This document shows, piece by piece, positions 1 to 6,078 of a stretch of 11,590 nt of DNA. The stretch comes from an uncultured Lachnospiraceae bacterium (lineage in GTDB: Bacteria; Bacillota; Clostridia; Lachnospirales; Lachnospiraceae), in NCBI GenBank assembly GCA_910580005.1, contig CAJTXH010000092.1:1-11590 (forward strand). The letters run 5' to 3'. The translations under genes were made by a program, and so were the position numbers. The notes under the pieces are model-generated. The model was given only the letters and a program-made list of their open reading frames with translations. It was not told the origin of the DNA and did no database searches. The stretch's first letter is position 1, and each line of letters begins with the position of its first letter.

Positions 1-1
1 C

Positions 2-57
2 CGTCCGTTTTTACACAAACACAGGATAACTGGAAATTTATGAAACGGACGTGCATA
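2..57 (+). repeat. Dispersed hairpin-type repeat, copy 1
   Basis: The first bases carry a perfect 9-bp inverted repeat (2-10 CGTCCGTTT, 43-51 AAACGGACG) enclosing a 32-nt spacer. From 11 to 57 the sequence matches 2814-2860 almost base for base: the 36-nt core has only two substitutions and one 1-nt indel. Its right end lies 21 nt upstream of the proposed -35 box of the ABC-F gene. Whether it is a mobile miniature repeat or a shared regulatory site cannot be decided from one window. Confidence 0.7.
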
Positions 58-71
58 CACCAAATAAACTA

Positions 72-100
72 TTGTTGTTTCCTCCTGGATAAAGTATAAT
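72..100 (+). promoter_or_regulatory. Promoter of the ABC-F gene
   Basis: A perfect -10 box TATAAT at 95-100 lies 17 nt downstream of TTGTTG at 72-77, which shares only the TTG of the -35 consensus. Transcription would start near 107, giving a leader of about 29 nt, too short for the attenuating leader peptide found ahead of many antibiotic-resistance ABC-F genes. A ribosome binding site GGAGGA at 125-130 precedes the ATG by 5 nt. Confidence 0.6.
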
Positions 101-135
101 AACAATATTATTTAAGATTTTTACGGAGGATTATT

Positions 136-1959
136 ATGACTCTTATTTCTGTTGAGCACCTTACACACACATATACTGGACGTCTTCTTTTTGATGATGC
201 TTCCTTTTACCTTAATGACAATGAAAAAACTGGCATTGTTGGCATAAATGGCACTGGCAAATCAACCCTTTTAAAGATTATTGCTGGCATTGAAGAGCCA
301 GACCATGGCACAGTTACTACTTCCCAGAACCTCCGGACAGGTTATCTGCCACAGACCCCTTTATTTGATGAAGGGCTTTGCGTGCTTGATGCCGCCCTCC
401 CTTTAAAAGATGATATTTCTGGTGAACCGTCTGCATTTATGCCACAGGCAGAAAAACTGCTTAACAAGCTTGGAATTACAGATTTTTCACAAAATATATC
501 AAATCTTTCAGGCGGGCAGCAAAAAAGGATTGCCCTTGTGCGCACCCTTCTTACACCTGCCGATGTCCTGGTACTTGATGAGCCGACTAACCACCTTGAC
601 AACGCAATGGCAGAATGGCTTGAAGAATATCTTATAAATTACCATGGCGGGCTTATTATGGTTACACATGACCGCTATTTTCTTGACAGTGTGACAAACC
701 GCATAGTTGAAATTGATAAGGGCAGCCTGTACAGCTACAATTGTAATTACCTTGGCTTTATTGAAAGAAAGGCAGAACGTGAAGAAATAGAACGTGCCAC
801 TGAACGTAAACGCCAGAGCATACTCCGTACTGAAATTGCATGGATGCAGCGTGGCGCAAGGGCACGTTCTACTAAACAGAAAGCACATATTGCCCGGTAC
901 GAGGCCCTGCGTGATGCCAAAGCACCTGTAACTGATGCAGCAGCACAAATCAGTTCTGTATCTTCAAGGCTTGGAAAAACTACAATAGAGCTTGATAATA
1001 TCAGCAAAGCTTTTAACGGGAATATTGTAATAAAAGATTTCAGCTATATATTCCTTCGTGACAGCCGCATTGGCATAACTGGTGCAAATGGCTGTGGCAA
1101 GTCTACCCTTATGAATATTATTTATGGAAACTTAAAGCCTGACAGTGGTAAAGTTATTACTGGACAGACTGTAAAAATTGGTTATTTCTCACAGAAAAAT
1201 GAAACAATGGATAATTCCATGCGTGTAATTGATTATATATGTGAAGGTGGTGAAGTTATAAAGACAAATGATGGGACTGCCAGTGCATCTGTTATGCTTG
1301 AGCGTTTCCTTTTTCCTCCAGAACAGCAGTATTCACTAATTGGCAGGCTTTCAGGCGGTGAAAAGCGCAGGCTTTACCTTTTAAGAATACTTATGGAAGC
1401 CCCAAATGTGCTTCTGCTTGATGAACCAACTAATGACCTTGATATAACAACACTTTCTATACTTGAAGATTACCTTGATACATTTGATGGCATTGTAATA
1501 GCAATTTCGCATGACAGATATTTTCTTGACCGTATTGCCACAAGGATTTTATCATTTGAAGGAAATGGCATAATAAAGCAATATGAAGGCGGCTACACTG
1601 ACTATATTAATACTTCTGGCAGGAAGCTCTCTGTTACAGATGCAGGAATTGGCACAAAGGAAACTGCAAAACAGCAGGACAGCCCTAAAAGGATAAACCG
1701 GAACAACTGGAAAGATGGACAGGAAAAAAAGAAAAAAATGTCTTATAATGAACAAAGGGAATATAAAACTATAGAAGAAGATATTGCAAAACTTGAAGCA
1801 GAACTTGAAGAAACAGAAAAAGAAATTTTAAAATATTCACATGATTTTGTAAAGCTTAATGAACTTTCTGCCAGAAAAGAAGAAATCTCAGATAATATTT
1901 CTGAAAAAATGGACAGGTGGATGTACCTGGAAGAACTTGCGCAGGAAACTGCAAAATAG
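136..1959 (+). CDS. ABC-F family ATPase, Uup/YfmR-like translation factor
   Basis: This is a soluble protein of 607 residues with two ATP-binding cassettes and no membrane segments, the layout of ABC-F proteins that bind the ribosomal E site and relieve stalled or misfolded translation states. Cassette 1 has Walker A GINGTGKST (36-44), signature LSGGQ (124-128) and Walker B with DEPTNHLD (148-155). Cassette 2 has Walker A GANGCGKST (316-324), signature LSGGE (405-409) and DEPTNDLD (429-436). Both catalytic glutamates (149, 430) are present. The interdomain linker has the basic stretch WMQRGARARSTKQKAHI typical of Uup-type members. From about residue 515 there is a Lys-rich segment, then a charged coiled coil as in the Uup C-terminal domain. 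Length and linker fit Uup/YfmR, which in related bacteria help ribosomes at hard-to-translate sequences, better than a drug-resistance Vga/Lsa type, though resistance cannot be excluded. It is monocistronic, with a good promoter and ribosome binding site. Confidence 0.93.
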   Translation: MTLISVEHLTHTYTGRLLFDDASFYLNDNEKTGIVGINGTGKSTLLKIIAGIEEPDHGTVTTSQNLRTGYLPQTPLFDEGLCVLDAALPLKDDISGEPSAFMPQAEKLLNKLGITDFSQNISNLSGGQQKRIALVRTLLTPADVLVLDEPTNHLDNAMAEWLEEYLINYHGGLIMVTHDRYFLDSVTNRIVEIDKGSLYSYNCNYLGFIERKAEREEIERATERKRQSILRTEIAWMQRGARARSTKQKAHIARYEALRDAKAPVTDAAAQISSVSSRLGKTTIELDNISKAFNGNIVIKDFSYIFLRDSRIGITGANGCGKSTLMNIIYGNLKPDSGKVITGQTVKIGYFSQKNETMDNSMRVIDYICEGGEVIKTNDGTASASVMLERFLFPPEQQYSLIGRLSGGEKRRLYLLRILMEAPNVLLLDEPTNDLDITTLSILEDYLDTFDGIVIAISHDRYFLDRIATRILSFEGNGIIKQYEGGYTDYINTSGRKLSVTDAGIGTKETAKQQDSPKRINRNNWKDGQEKKKKMSYNEQREYKTIEEDIAKLEAELEETEKEILKYSHDFVKLNELSARKEEISDNISEKMDRWMYLEELAQETAK

Positions 1960-2011
1960 CCTGGCATAAAAATACAGGCTATAAGTAAAAACTAGCAAAA
2001 TAATCCATCAA

Positions 2012-2034
2012 AATACAATTTCCAGTTATCTTAA
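2012..2034 (-). repeat. Partial inverted copy of the dispersed repeat
   Basis: Read on the minus strand, 2030-2017 gives GATAACTGGAAATT, identical over 14 nt to positions 25-38 of copy 1. The AT-rich flanks agree only loosely. It lies between the ABC-F gene and the glycosylase gene, in opposite orientation to the two longer copies, and lacks their AAACGGAC arm. It is probably a decayed copy. Confidence 0.45.
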
Positions 2035-2050
2035 CCATTCTGGGTTTTAT

Positions 2051-2062
2051 TGTAAATTTACA
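2051..2062. promoter_or_regulatory. 12-bp palindrome upstream of glycosylase gene
   Basis: TGTAAATTTACA is a perfect palindrome about 130 nt ahead of the glycosylase start. It has the shape of an operator, but AT-rich palindromes of this size also arise by chance and I recognise no specific regulator. Confidence 0.25.
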
Positions 2063-2102
2063 GAGGTGGAAAAAATTTAATATAGCTTGTAAAAAACCAG
2101 TA

Positions 2103-2129
2103 TGTTATGTAATATATTAATACATAACA
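2103..2129. promoter_or_regulatory. 9-bp dyad upstream of glycosylase gene
   Basis: TGTTATGTA (2103-2111) and TACATAACA (2121-2129) are exact reverse complements separated by 9 nt. It lies 62 nt ahead of the glycosylase ATG and just upstream of a weak -35-like TTGTAG at 2135-2140. It could be an operator or an RNA hairpin. No U-tract follows, so it is not a convincing terminator for the ABC-F gene. Confidence 0.35.
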
Positions 2130-2191
2130 ACTAATTGTAGTTTTATTAATTATGTATTTTTATACCAGGGATAAGGGAATGGTAATATAAA

Positions 2192-2689
2192 ATGGAAGAA
2201 TATTTTAATTTAACGCACACATTTGAGCCTGTATGGAATGAAAATTCAAAAGTCCTGGTACTTGGCACATTCCCATCAGTAAAATCAAGGAGGTATGGTT
2301 TTTACTATGGACACCCCCAGAACAGGTTCTGGAAGGTGGCATCTGCCATAACAGGACAGGATGTGCCTGTTACAATAGAAGATAAGAAAAAACTGCTTCT
2401 TAGCAATAATATAGCATTATGGGATGTTATCTACAAGTGCAGCATTAAGGGTTCAAGTGATTCATCTATTAAAGACGTAGTGGCTAATAATCTTGTGCCG
2501 CTTTTGGATGGAAGCGGCATTACAATGATTTATGCAAATGGTGCAAAAGCGTATGAATTATATATGAAGTATTCATATCAAGAAACAGGCATGGAAATTG
2601 TAAAACTTCCATCAACAAGCCCCGCCAATGCAGTATATACATTAGAAAAGCTTGTTGCAAAATGGAATGTTTTAATTGATAACTTCTAA
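2192..2689 (+). CDS. DNA-deoxyinosine (hypoxanthine) glycosylase, UDG superfamily
   Basis: This 165-residue protein belongs to the uracil-DNA glycosylase fold, in the branch annotated as DNA-deoxyinosine glycosylase (UDG family 6). It is expected to start base-excision repair by removing hypoxanthine, the deamination product of adenine, from DNA. The N-terminal active-site segment runs from VLVLGTFPS (21-29) through KSRRYGFYYGHPQNRFW (31-47), and this YYGHPxNRFW block is the family hallmark, with Asn44 as the likely catalytic-pocket residue. The second conserved loop is LPSTSPAN (139-146), corresponding to the minor-groove-intercalating motif of UDGs. Length is normal for the family and there is no membrane segment. 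The ribosome binding site is weak (AAGGGAATGG, 2173-2182, about 9-13 nt from the ATG). The gene stands alone, with long AT-rich DNA on both sides. Confidence 0.88.
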   Translation: MEEYFNLTHTFEPVWNENSKVLVLGTFPSVKSRRYGFYYGHPQNRFWKVASAITGQDVPVTIEDKKKLLLSNNIALWDVIYKCSIKGSSDSSIKDVVANNLVPLLDGSGITMIYANGAKAYELYMKYSYQETGMEIVKLPSTSPANAVYTLEKLVAKWNVLIDNF

Positions 2690-2807
2690 TCTGGAATACT
2701 GCCAGAAGCATGGTAAGCATGACTTTATGCAGAGGGTAACATCATAAAAAATCTGAAATGATAATCATGACAAACGCATGAATAAATTGTAATTAAATTA
2801 AGATGGT

Positions 2808-2860
2808 TTCCGCTTACAAACACAAAATAACTGGAAATTTTATGAAACGGACATGTCATA
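2808..2860 (+). repeat. Dispersed repeat, copy 2
   Basis: Positions 2814-2860 align with 11-57. The core from AAACAC through ATAACTGGAAATTT to ATGAAACGGAC is nearly identical, but the left arm of the terminal inverted repeat is degenerate (GGTTTCCGC), so the hairpin of copy 1 is lost. The ...ACGGAC end is 22 nt from the cold-shock -35 box, matching the 21 nt seen for copy 1. Confidence 0.7.
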
Positions 2861-2874
2861 ATTCCATTTTTTGA

Positions 2875-2903
2875 TTGACACTTCCTTAAATATATGATAG
2901 ATT
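2875..2903 (+). promoter_or_regulatory. Promoter of the cold-shock gene
   Basis: A perfect -35 TTGACA (2875-2880) is followed after 17 nt by TAGATT (2898-2903), with the extended -10 element TG at 2895-2896. Transcription should start near 2910, giving a leader of about 62 nt. Confidence 0.75.
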
Positions 2904-2916
2904 AGATATGTTGTAA

Positions 2917-2936
2917 GCTTTGTCCATGTACAAAGC
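2917..2936 (+). promoter_or_regulatory. Leader hairpin of the cold-shock mRNA
   Basis: GCTTTGT (2917-2923) pairs exactly with ACAAAGC (2930-2936) around a 6-nt loop. A U-rich stretch follows before the ribosome binding site AGGAGG (2959-2964, 7 nt from the ATG). Cold-shock mRNAs often have structured leaders that affect stability and translation at low temperature, so a similar role is possible. The stem is too short and AU-rich to be a good terminator. Confidence 0.4.
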
Positions 2937-2971
2937 GCTTTAATATTTTTTCAGTTTTAGGAGGCATTATA

Positions 2972-3172
2972 ATGAAAGGTACAGTTAAGTGGTTTAACGC
3001 AAAAAAGGGATTTGGATTTATTTCAGATGAAACAGGCAAGGATGTATTTGTACATTTTTCAGCACTTCAGATGGATGGTTTCAAAGTCCTTGACGAAGGT
3101 GAAGCTGTTGAGTTCGATGTTGTAAACGGAGAGAAAGGCCCACAGGCTTCAAACGTAGTAAAAGTTGGTTAA
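2972..3172 (+). CDS. cspA: Cold-shock protein, CspA family
   Basis: This is a single cold-shock domain of 66 residues, the standard size for CspA/CspB proteins. It binds single-stranded RNA and DNA and keeps mRNA unfolded at low temperature or during rapid growth. Motif RNP1 is KGFGFI (12-17) and RNP2 is VFVHF (25-29). The N-terminus MKGTVKWFNAKKGFGFI and the ending GPQASNVVKV are textbook. The gene has a strong promoter with an extended -10, a structured leader and an AGGAGG ribosome binding site. It is monocistronic; the nearest strong terminator is 120 nt beyond the stop codon. Family assignment is certain; which paralogue it is cannot be told. Confidence 0.97.
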   Translation: MKGTVKWFNAKKGFGFISDETGKDVFVHFSALQMDGFKVLDEGEAVEFDVVNGEKGPQASNVVKVG

Positions 3173-3204
3173 TTAATTGCTAATTATTCCAGTTTTACTT
3201 TGCG

Positions 3205-3213
3205 TGTTATAAT
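3205..3213 (+). promoter_or_regulatory. Possible extended -10 promoter after cspA
   Basis: TGTTATAAT is a perfect extended -10 element located 33 nt past the cspA stop, with no good -35 box (TTATTC at 3184-3189 is the nearest). A transcript from about 3220 would end at the hairpin at 3292-3323 and be about 105 nt long. Chance occurrence in AT-rich DNA is a real alternative. Confidence 0.3.
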
Positions 3214-3291
3214 CAATGCGTGGATTCATCTTAATTTTTATATAAAGAGATTTATTTTAAAAGTTTTTTGATTTTCAGACAGGGTTATAAC

Positions 3292-3323
3292 AAAACAGGG
3301 ACTGTGGAAACAGTCCCTGTTTT
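3292..3323. terminator. Strong hairpin terminator, probably bidirectional
   Basis: A perfect 14-bp stem (AAAACAGGGACTGT, 3292-3305, with its complement at 3310-3323) closes a GGAA tetraloop. On the plus strand it runs into TTTTTCTATTTT, on the minus strand into TTTTGTTATAA. It lies between convergent cspA and trhP and can serve both. Confidence 0.9.
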
Positions 3324-3398
3324 TCTATTTTCAATTACTTCATCCACAATTTTTAAACACTTCTCCTGTACAGTCATCTGGTTCCCACCATAATTAAT

Positions 3399-4634
3399 TT
3401 AATTTGCTTTAATCCGTATTATATCCATTTCTTCTGCTTTTCCGTCAAAAAGCACCTCTATTTCCTGTCCTGGATGCGGGCAGCTTTCTATATGTGTGCC
3501 ATTACTGTCACGCATATCCTTTACACAGGCAGTAACATCTTCTCCTGACGGTTTCATAATCTCTACAGTATCACCAATGCAGAACTTGTTTTTCTGTATA
3601 AGTGGTGTATAACCATCTCTTGTTGTTTTTCCAGATATGCCAAGGTATGTATAACCCTGTATATATGTGTTGTTATCATAAATCTGGGCATCATGTGACG
3701 CCTTGCCATAGAAGAATCCTGTTGTAAACTGCCTGTATGTGCATTTGGAAATCTCCTGCATATAATACCCCAGGCGTGACTTATAAAATTCCGGCGACTG
3801 GAAATAATCGTCTATTGCCTGCCTGTAAGTCCTTGCCACATCTGCCACATAAAGAGCCGTTTTCATCCTGCCTTCTATTTTGAAACTGTCCACACCTGCT
3901 TCCACAAGGTCTGGTATATGCTCTATCATACATAAATCTTTTGAATTAAAGATATAAGTGCCTCTCTCATTTTCTTCTACAGGAAGGTATTCACCTGGAC
4001 GGTTTTCTTCCATTATATAGTATTTCCAGCGGCATGGATGTGTACATGCCCCAAGGTTTGCATCCCTTCCTGTAAAATAATTGCTTAAAAGACATCTTCC
4101 TGAATAAGATATGCACATTGCCCCATGTACAAATGTTTCTATCTCAAGGTTATCAGGAATATTTTTTCTTATCTCTTTTATTTCTTCTAAAGAAAGCTCC
4201 CTTGCTGATACCACTCTTTTTGCACCCTGCTGGTGCCAGAAAAGATATGTCATATAATTAACATTATTTGCCTGTGTGCTTATATGGATTTCTATTCCAG
4301 GACATGCCTGCTTTGCAATAGCAAATACACCAGGGTCAGAAATAATAAGTGCATCAGGCTTTATTTCCTTTAATTCGCCAAAATACTGGCGCACACCGTC
4401 CAAATCCCTGTTATGTGCCGTAATATTGGCTGTTACAAACACCCTCTTTCCATGCTGGTGTGCGTAACGTATGCCCTCTTCCATATCCTCTTTTGAAAAA
4501 TTCTTTGCCTTTGCACGCAGCCCATACATTTCACCGCCAATATATATTGCATCAGCACCATATGCAACAGCAACCTTTAGCACTTCAAGGCTGCTTGCAG
4601 GCACTAAAAGCTCTGGTTTACCATTTGCTAACAT
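3399..4634 (-). CDS. trhP: U32 family protein, TrhP-like tRNA uridine 5-hydroxylase
   Basis: This U32 'peptidase' family member is 411 residues long from the chosen start. Family knowledge points to tRNA modification rather than proteolysis: TrhP proteins hydroxylate U34 of certain tRNAs to ho5U, using prephenate-derived substrate. The U32 signature ETFVHGAMCISYSGRC lies at 166-181. Four cysteines at 174, 181, 197 and 201 (C-x6-C-x15-C-x3-C) fit the cluster thought to bind an iron-sulfur centre. The N-terminal half (ELLVPASSLEVLKVAVAYGADAIYIGG) is the usual barrel start. The reading frame is open 20 codons further upstream, but the internal ATG at 4634 gives the family N-terminus and has a GGAG site 8-9 nt ahead. 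That start overlaps the trmR end by 17 nt, which suggests translational coupling. B. subtilis has two adjacent subunits (YrrN, YrrO); only one, resembling the larger, is present here. Confidence 0.88.
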   Translation of the reverse strand: MLANGKPELLVPASSLEVLKVAVAYGADAIYIGGEMYGLRAKAKNFSKEDMEEGIRYAHQHGKRVFVTANITAHNRDLDGVRQYFGELKEIKPDALIISDPGVFAIAKQACPGIEIHISTQANNVNYMTYLFWHQQGAKRVVSARELSLEEIKEIRKNIPDNLEIETFVHGAMCISYSGRCLLSNYFTGRDANLGACTHPCRWKYYIMEENRPGEYLPVEENERGTYIFNSKDLCMIEHIPDLVEAGVDSFKIEGRMKTALYVADVARTYRQAIDDYFQSPEFYKSRLGYYMQEISKCTYRQFTTGFFYGKASHDAQIYDNNTYIQGYTYLGISGKTTRDGYTPLIQKNKFCIGDTVEIMKPSGEDVTACVKDMRDSNGTHIESCPHPGQEIEVLFDGKAEEMDIIRIKAN

Positions 4635-5310
4635 AATCAGTCTCCATTCTGCTGCTACTGTCCTGTCTGACAGATACAGCCACACCATCACCAACAGGCA
4701 GTATTATAGTGTCCCATTCTTCTGAATGTGAAAGGTAGTATAAATATTCCCTCATCCTGCTATGGATTGTCCTGTCACGCCTTGTTACTGCATAACGTGA
4801 CTGCAGGACATCCCCATCCTGCAGCACATTGTCAGTTACAAGCATTCCGCCAGTAACCAGCAGTTTATAAACAGGCTCTGCAAAATTCATATACTGCCCT
4901 TTTGCAGCATCCATAAATATAAAACCATATCTCTTTTCTTGTGACACAAGCTGCCATAAAACCTTATTTGCATCACCTTCAATAAGGTTTATCCTGTTTT
5001 CTTTGTTAAATTTTTTGAAATTTTCCTTTGCATTTTTAATCCTTGCAGGCACTTTCTCTATAGTATCTATAATAGCGCCAGGACTTGTATATTCACTGGC
5101 AAGCATAGCAGAAAACCCAATTGCTGTACCGATTTCAAGTACAGCAGAAGGTTTTGCCATCCTCAGAAGAAAAGCAAGCAATGTCTGCGTAGAACGCTTT
5201 ATAACAGGTACTCCTTCTGCAATGGCATTTTTCTCTGTTTCCTGCAAATATTCTGGTATATCCCACAAAAGTGAATTTATATATACTGACAGTCTTTCAT
5301 CAATAACCAT
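4618..5310 (-). CDS. trmR: tRNA 5-hydroxyuridine methyltransferase, class I O-methyltransferase
   Basis: This 230-residue SAM-dependent O-methyltransferase is of the metal-using family 3 type. The SAM-binding glycine loop is VLEIGTAIGFSAM (57-69). Asp134 in FMDAAKGQY and Asp160-Asn161 in TDNVLQDG are the likely metal ligands. The basic segment RRDRTIHSRMREY (177-189) is characteristic of the YrrM/TrmR group. TrmR methylates ho5U34 to mo5U34 in wobble positions of tRNAs. The next gene is trhP, which makes the ho5U substrate, and its start overlaps the end of this gene, strong support for this substrate over generic caffeoyl-CoA-type annotations. The start ATG at 5310 has AAGGAA about 8 nt upstream and sits 5 nt after the preceding stop. 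The last dozen residues extend slightly past the usual end. Confidence 0.88.
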   Translation of the reverse strand: MVIDERLSVYINSLLWDIPEYLQETEKNAIAEGVPVIKRSTQTLLAFLLRMAKPSAVLEIGTAIGFSAMLASEYTSPGAIIDTIEKVPARIKNAKENFKKFNKENRINLIEGDANKVLWQLVSQEKRYGFIFMDAAKGQYMNFAEPVYKLLVTGGMLVTDNVLQDGDVLQSRYAVTRRDRTIHSRMREYLYYLSHSEEWDTIILPVGDGVAVSVRQDSSSRMETDYVSKW

Positions 5311-5315
5311 ATAAT

Positions 5316-5708
5316 TTATTCCTTAAATGTAATCTGGTTTATAATTGTAACATAATCCATACTTGTATTTAATGTATATACACCGGCCTTTAATATAGTT
5401 TTATCTTCATCCATAAGCCTTGTACGTATATAAAATGCATACCTGTCTTTAATAATGCCTTCTTCTTCAAGCCTCTTTGCAACATCAGGCATACCATCCC
5501 CATCCCTTACTTCAAACACCTTGTCCTGCCCTGGTGTTTCTTCTGCAACTACAGGCCCGAATATCCCATAACAGAAATTATAGCCCTGTTGGCATGTATA
5601 AAAAGTACCATACAATACTAATATTATTACAAGTAAATTTACAACAAGGTACAGGCTGCCTTTAAGCATAAGAAGCAGGTATCTCCTGCTGCTATGGACA
5701 TTTTTCAA
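5316..5708 (-). CDS. Short MltG/YceG-like membrane protein lacking the catalytic domain
   Basis: The product is 130 residues from the preferred TTG start at 5708, which has GGAGG 6 nt upstream; the frame is also open from a TTG at 5735 with a poorer site. A short basic N-terminus is followed by one membrane segment (about 19-38), a linker, and a domain at 64-130. That domain (VFEVRDGDGMPDVAKRL, IIKDRYAFYIRTRL, LKAGVYTL) matches the LysM-like N-terminal part of endolytic transglycosylase MltG. Full-length MltG is roughly 340-380 residues and cuts nascent glycan strands using a glutamate in a later domain. That domain is absent here, so the enzyme activity cannot be assumed. There is no frameshift remnant: the stop is followed 5 nt later by trmR. 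Position upstream of trmR is the same as mltG (yrrL) in B. subtilis. It may be a binding or scaffold protein at the division or elongation site. Confidence 0.75.
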   Translation of the reverse strand: MKNVHSSRRYLLLMLKGSLYLVVNLLVIILVLYGTFYTCQQGYNFCYGIFGPVVAEETPGQDKVFEVRDGDGMPDVAKRLEEEGIIKDRYAFYIRTRLMDEDKTILKAGVYTLNTSMDYVTIINQITFKE

Positions 5709-5709
5709 A

Positions 5710-6048
5710 TTAAACCTCCAGGAAATCCGTTTCAATCTTTATGCCTTCAAGAAACTGGTTCTGAAGGCTCCGTATCATTACACAATACTGGTGTTCTGCA
5801 GAAAAAAATTCATTTGACAATGAATTATTCTGCAAATCATAATATTCTTTTTGCAGTTTATTATTTTCATGAATAAAATTTTCACTCTCTGACATCTGCA
5901 TTGCAAGGCTTCTTCTATGGTATTCGCCTATCCTGTTATATAATCCAGGCTGTTCTTTGACGCTTTCTAAAAGATTGTGGTACTGGTTATACTCCTTTGT
6001 CCCCTTTATAGCCTTGATAAGGTTCTCCATTATCTCTTCTGGCTGCAA
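5710..6048 (-). CDS. YlbF family protein
   Basis: This is a small helical, charged protein (112 residues from TTG at 6048) of the YlbF/YmcA family. In B. subtilis, YlbF, YmcA and YaaT form a complex that tunes RNase Y and mRNA maturation and affects competence and biofilm formation. The N-terminal helix NLIKAIKGTKEYNQYHNLL and the following EQPGLYNRIGEYHRRS match the family pattern. Unlike Bacillus YlbF, which carries several iron-sulfur-ligand cysteines, only one cysteine (89) is present. The start is uncertain: TTG at 6048 follows AGGGTGG by 5 nt; GTG at 6057 and ATG at 6030 are alternatives. It lies 30 nt after rnj and 1 nt before the next start, so it is clearly co-translated in the rnj operon. 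The neighbour makes an RNA-decay role attractive but unproven. Confidence 0.78.
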   Translation of the reverse strand: MQPEEIMENLIKAIKGTKEYNQYHNLLESVKEQPGLYNRIGEYHRRSLAMQMSESENFIHENNKLQKEYYDLQNNSLSNEFFSAEHQYCVMIRSLQNQFLEGIKIETDFLEV

Positions 6049-6078
6049 TAAAACCACCCTTTCTTTAATATCTTTTAC

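Noticed and set aside
508..948. 146-codon minus-strand ORF inside the ABC-F gene
   Set aside because: It is antisense to a fully conserved ABC-F coding sequence, shows no recognisable family, and its composition is what a reverse-frame shadow gives.
1956..1982. 8-bp hairpin overlapping the ABC-F stop codon, as a terminator
   Set aside because: The loop is 11 nt and no T-tract follows on either strand, so termination activity is doubtful.
3285..3377. A 30-codon minus-strand ORF after trhP (starts MTVQEKCLKIVDEV)
   Set aside because: Its last third runs through both arms of the 14-bp terminator stem, and the upstream site (GGTGGG) is weak. A coding sequence threading a strong terminator is unlikely.
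4635..4694. 20-residue N-terminal extension of the U32 protein
   Set aside because: It lies within the trmR coding sequence, and the GGAG site and family N-terminus both point to the ATG at 4634.
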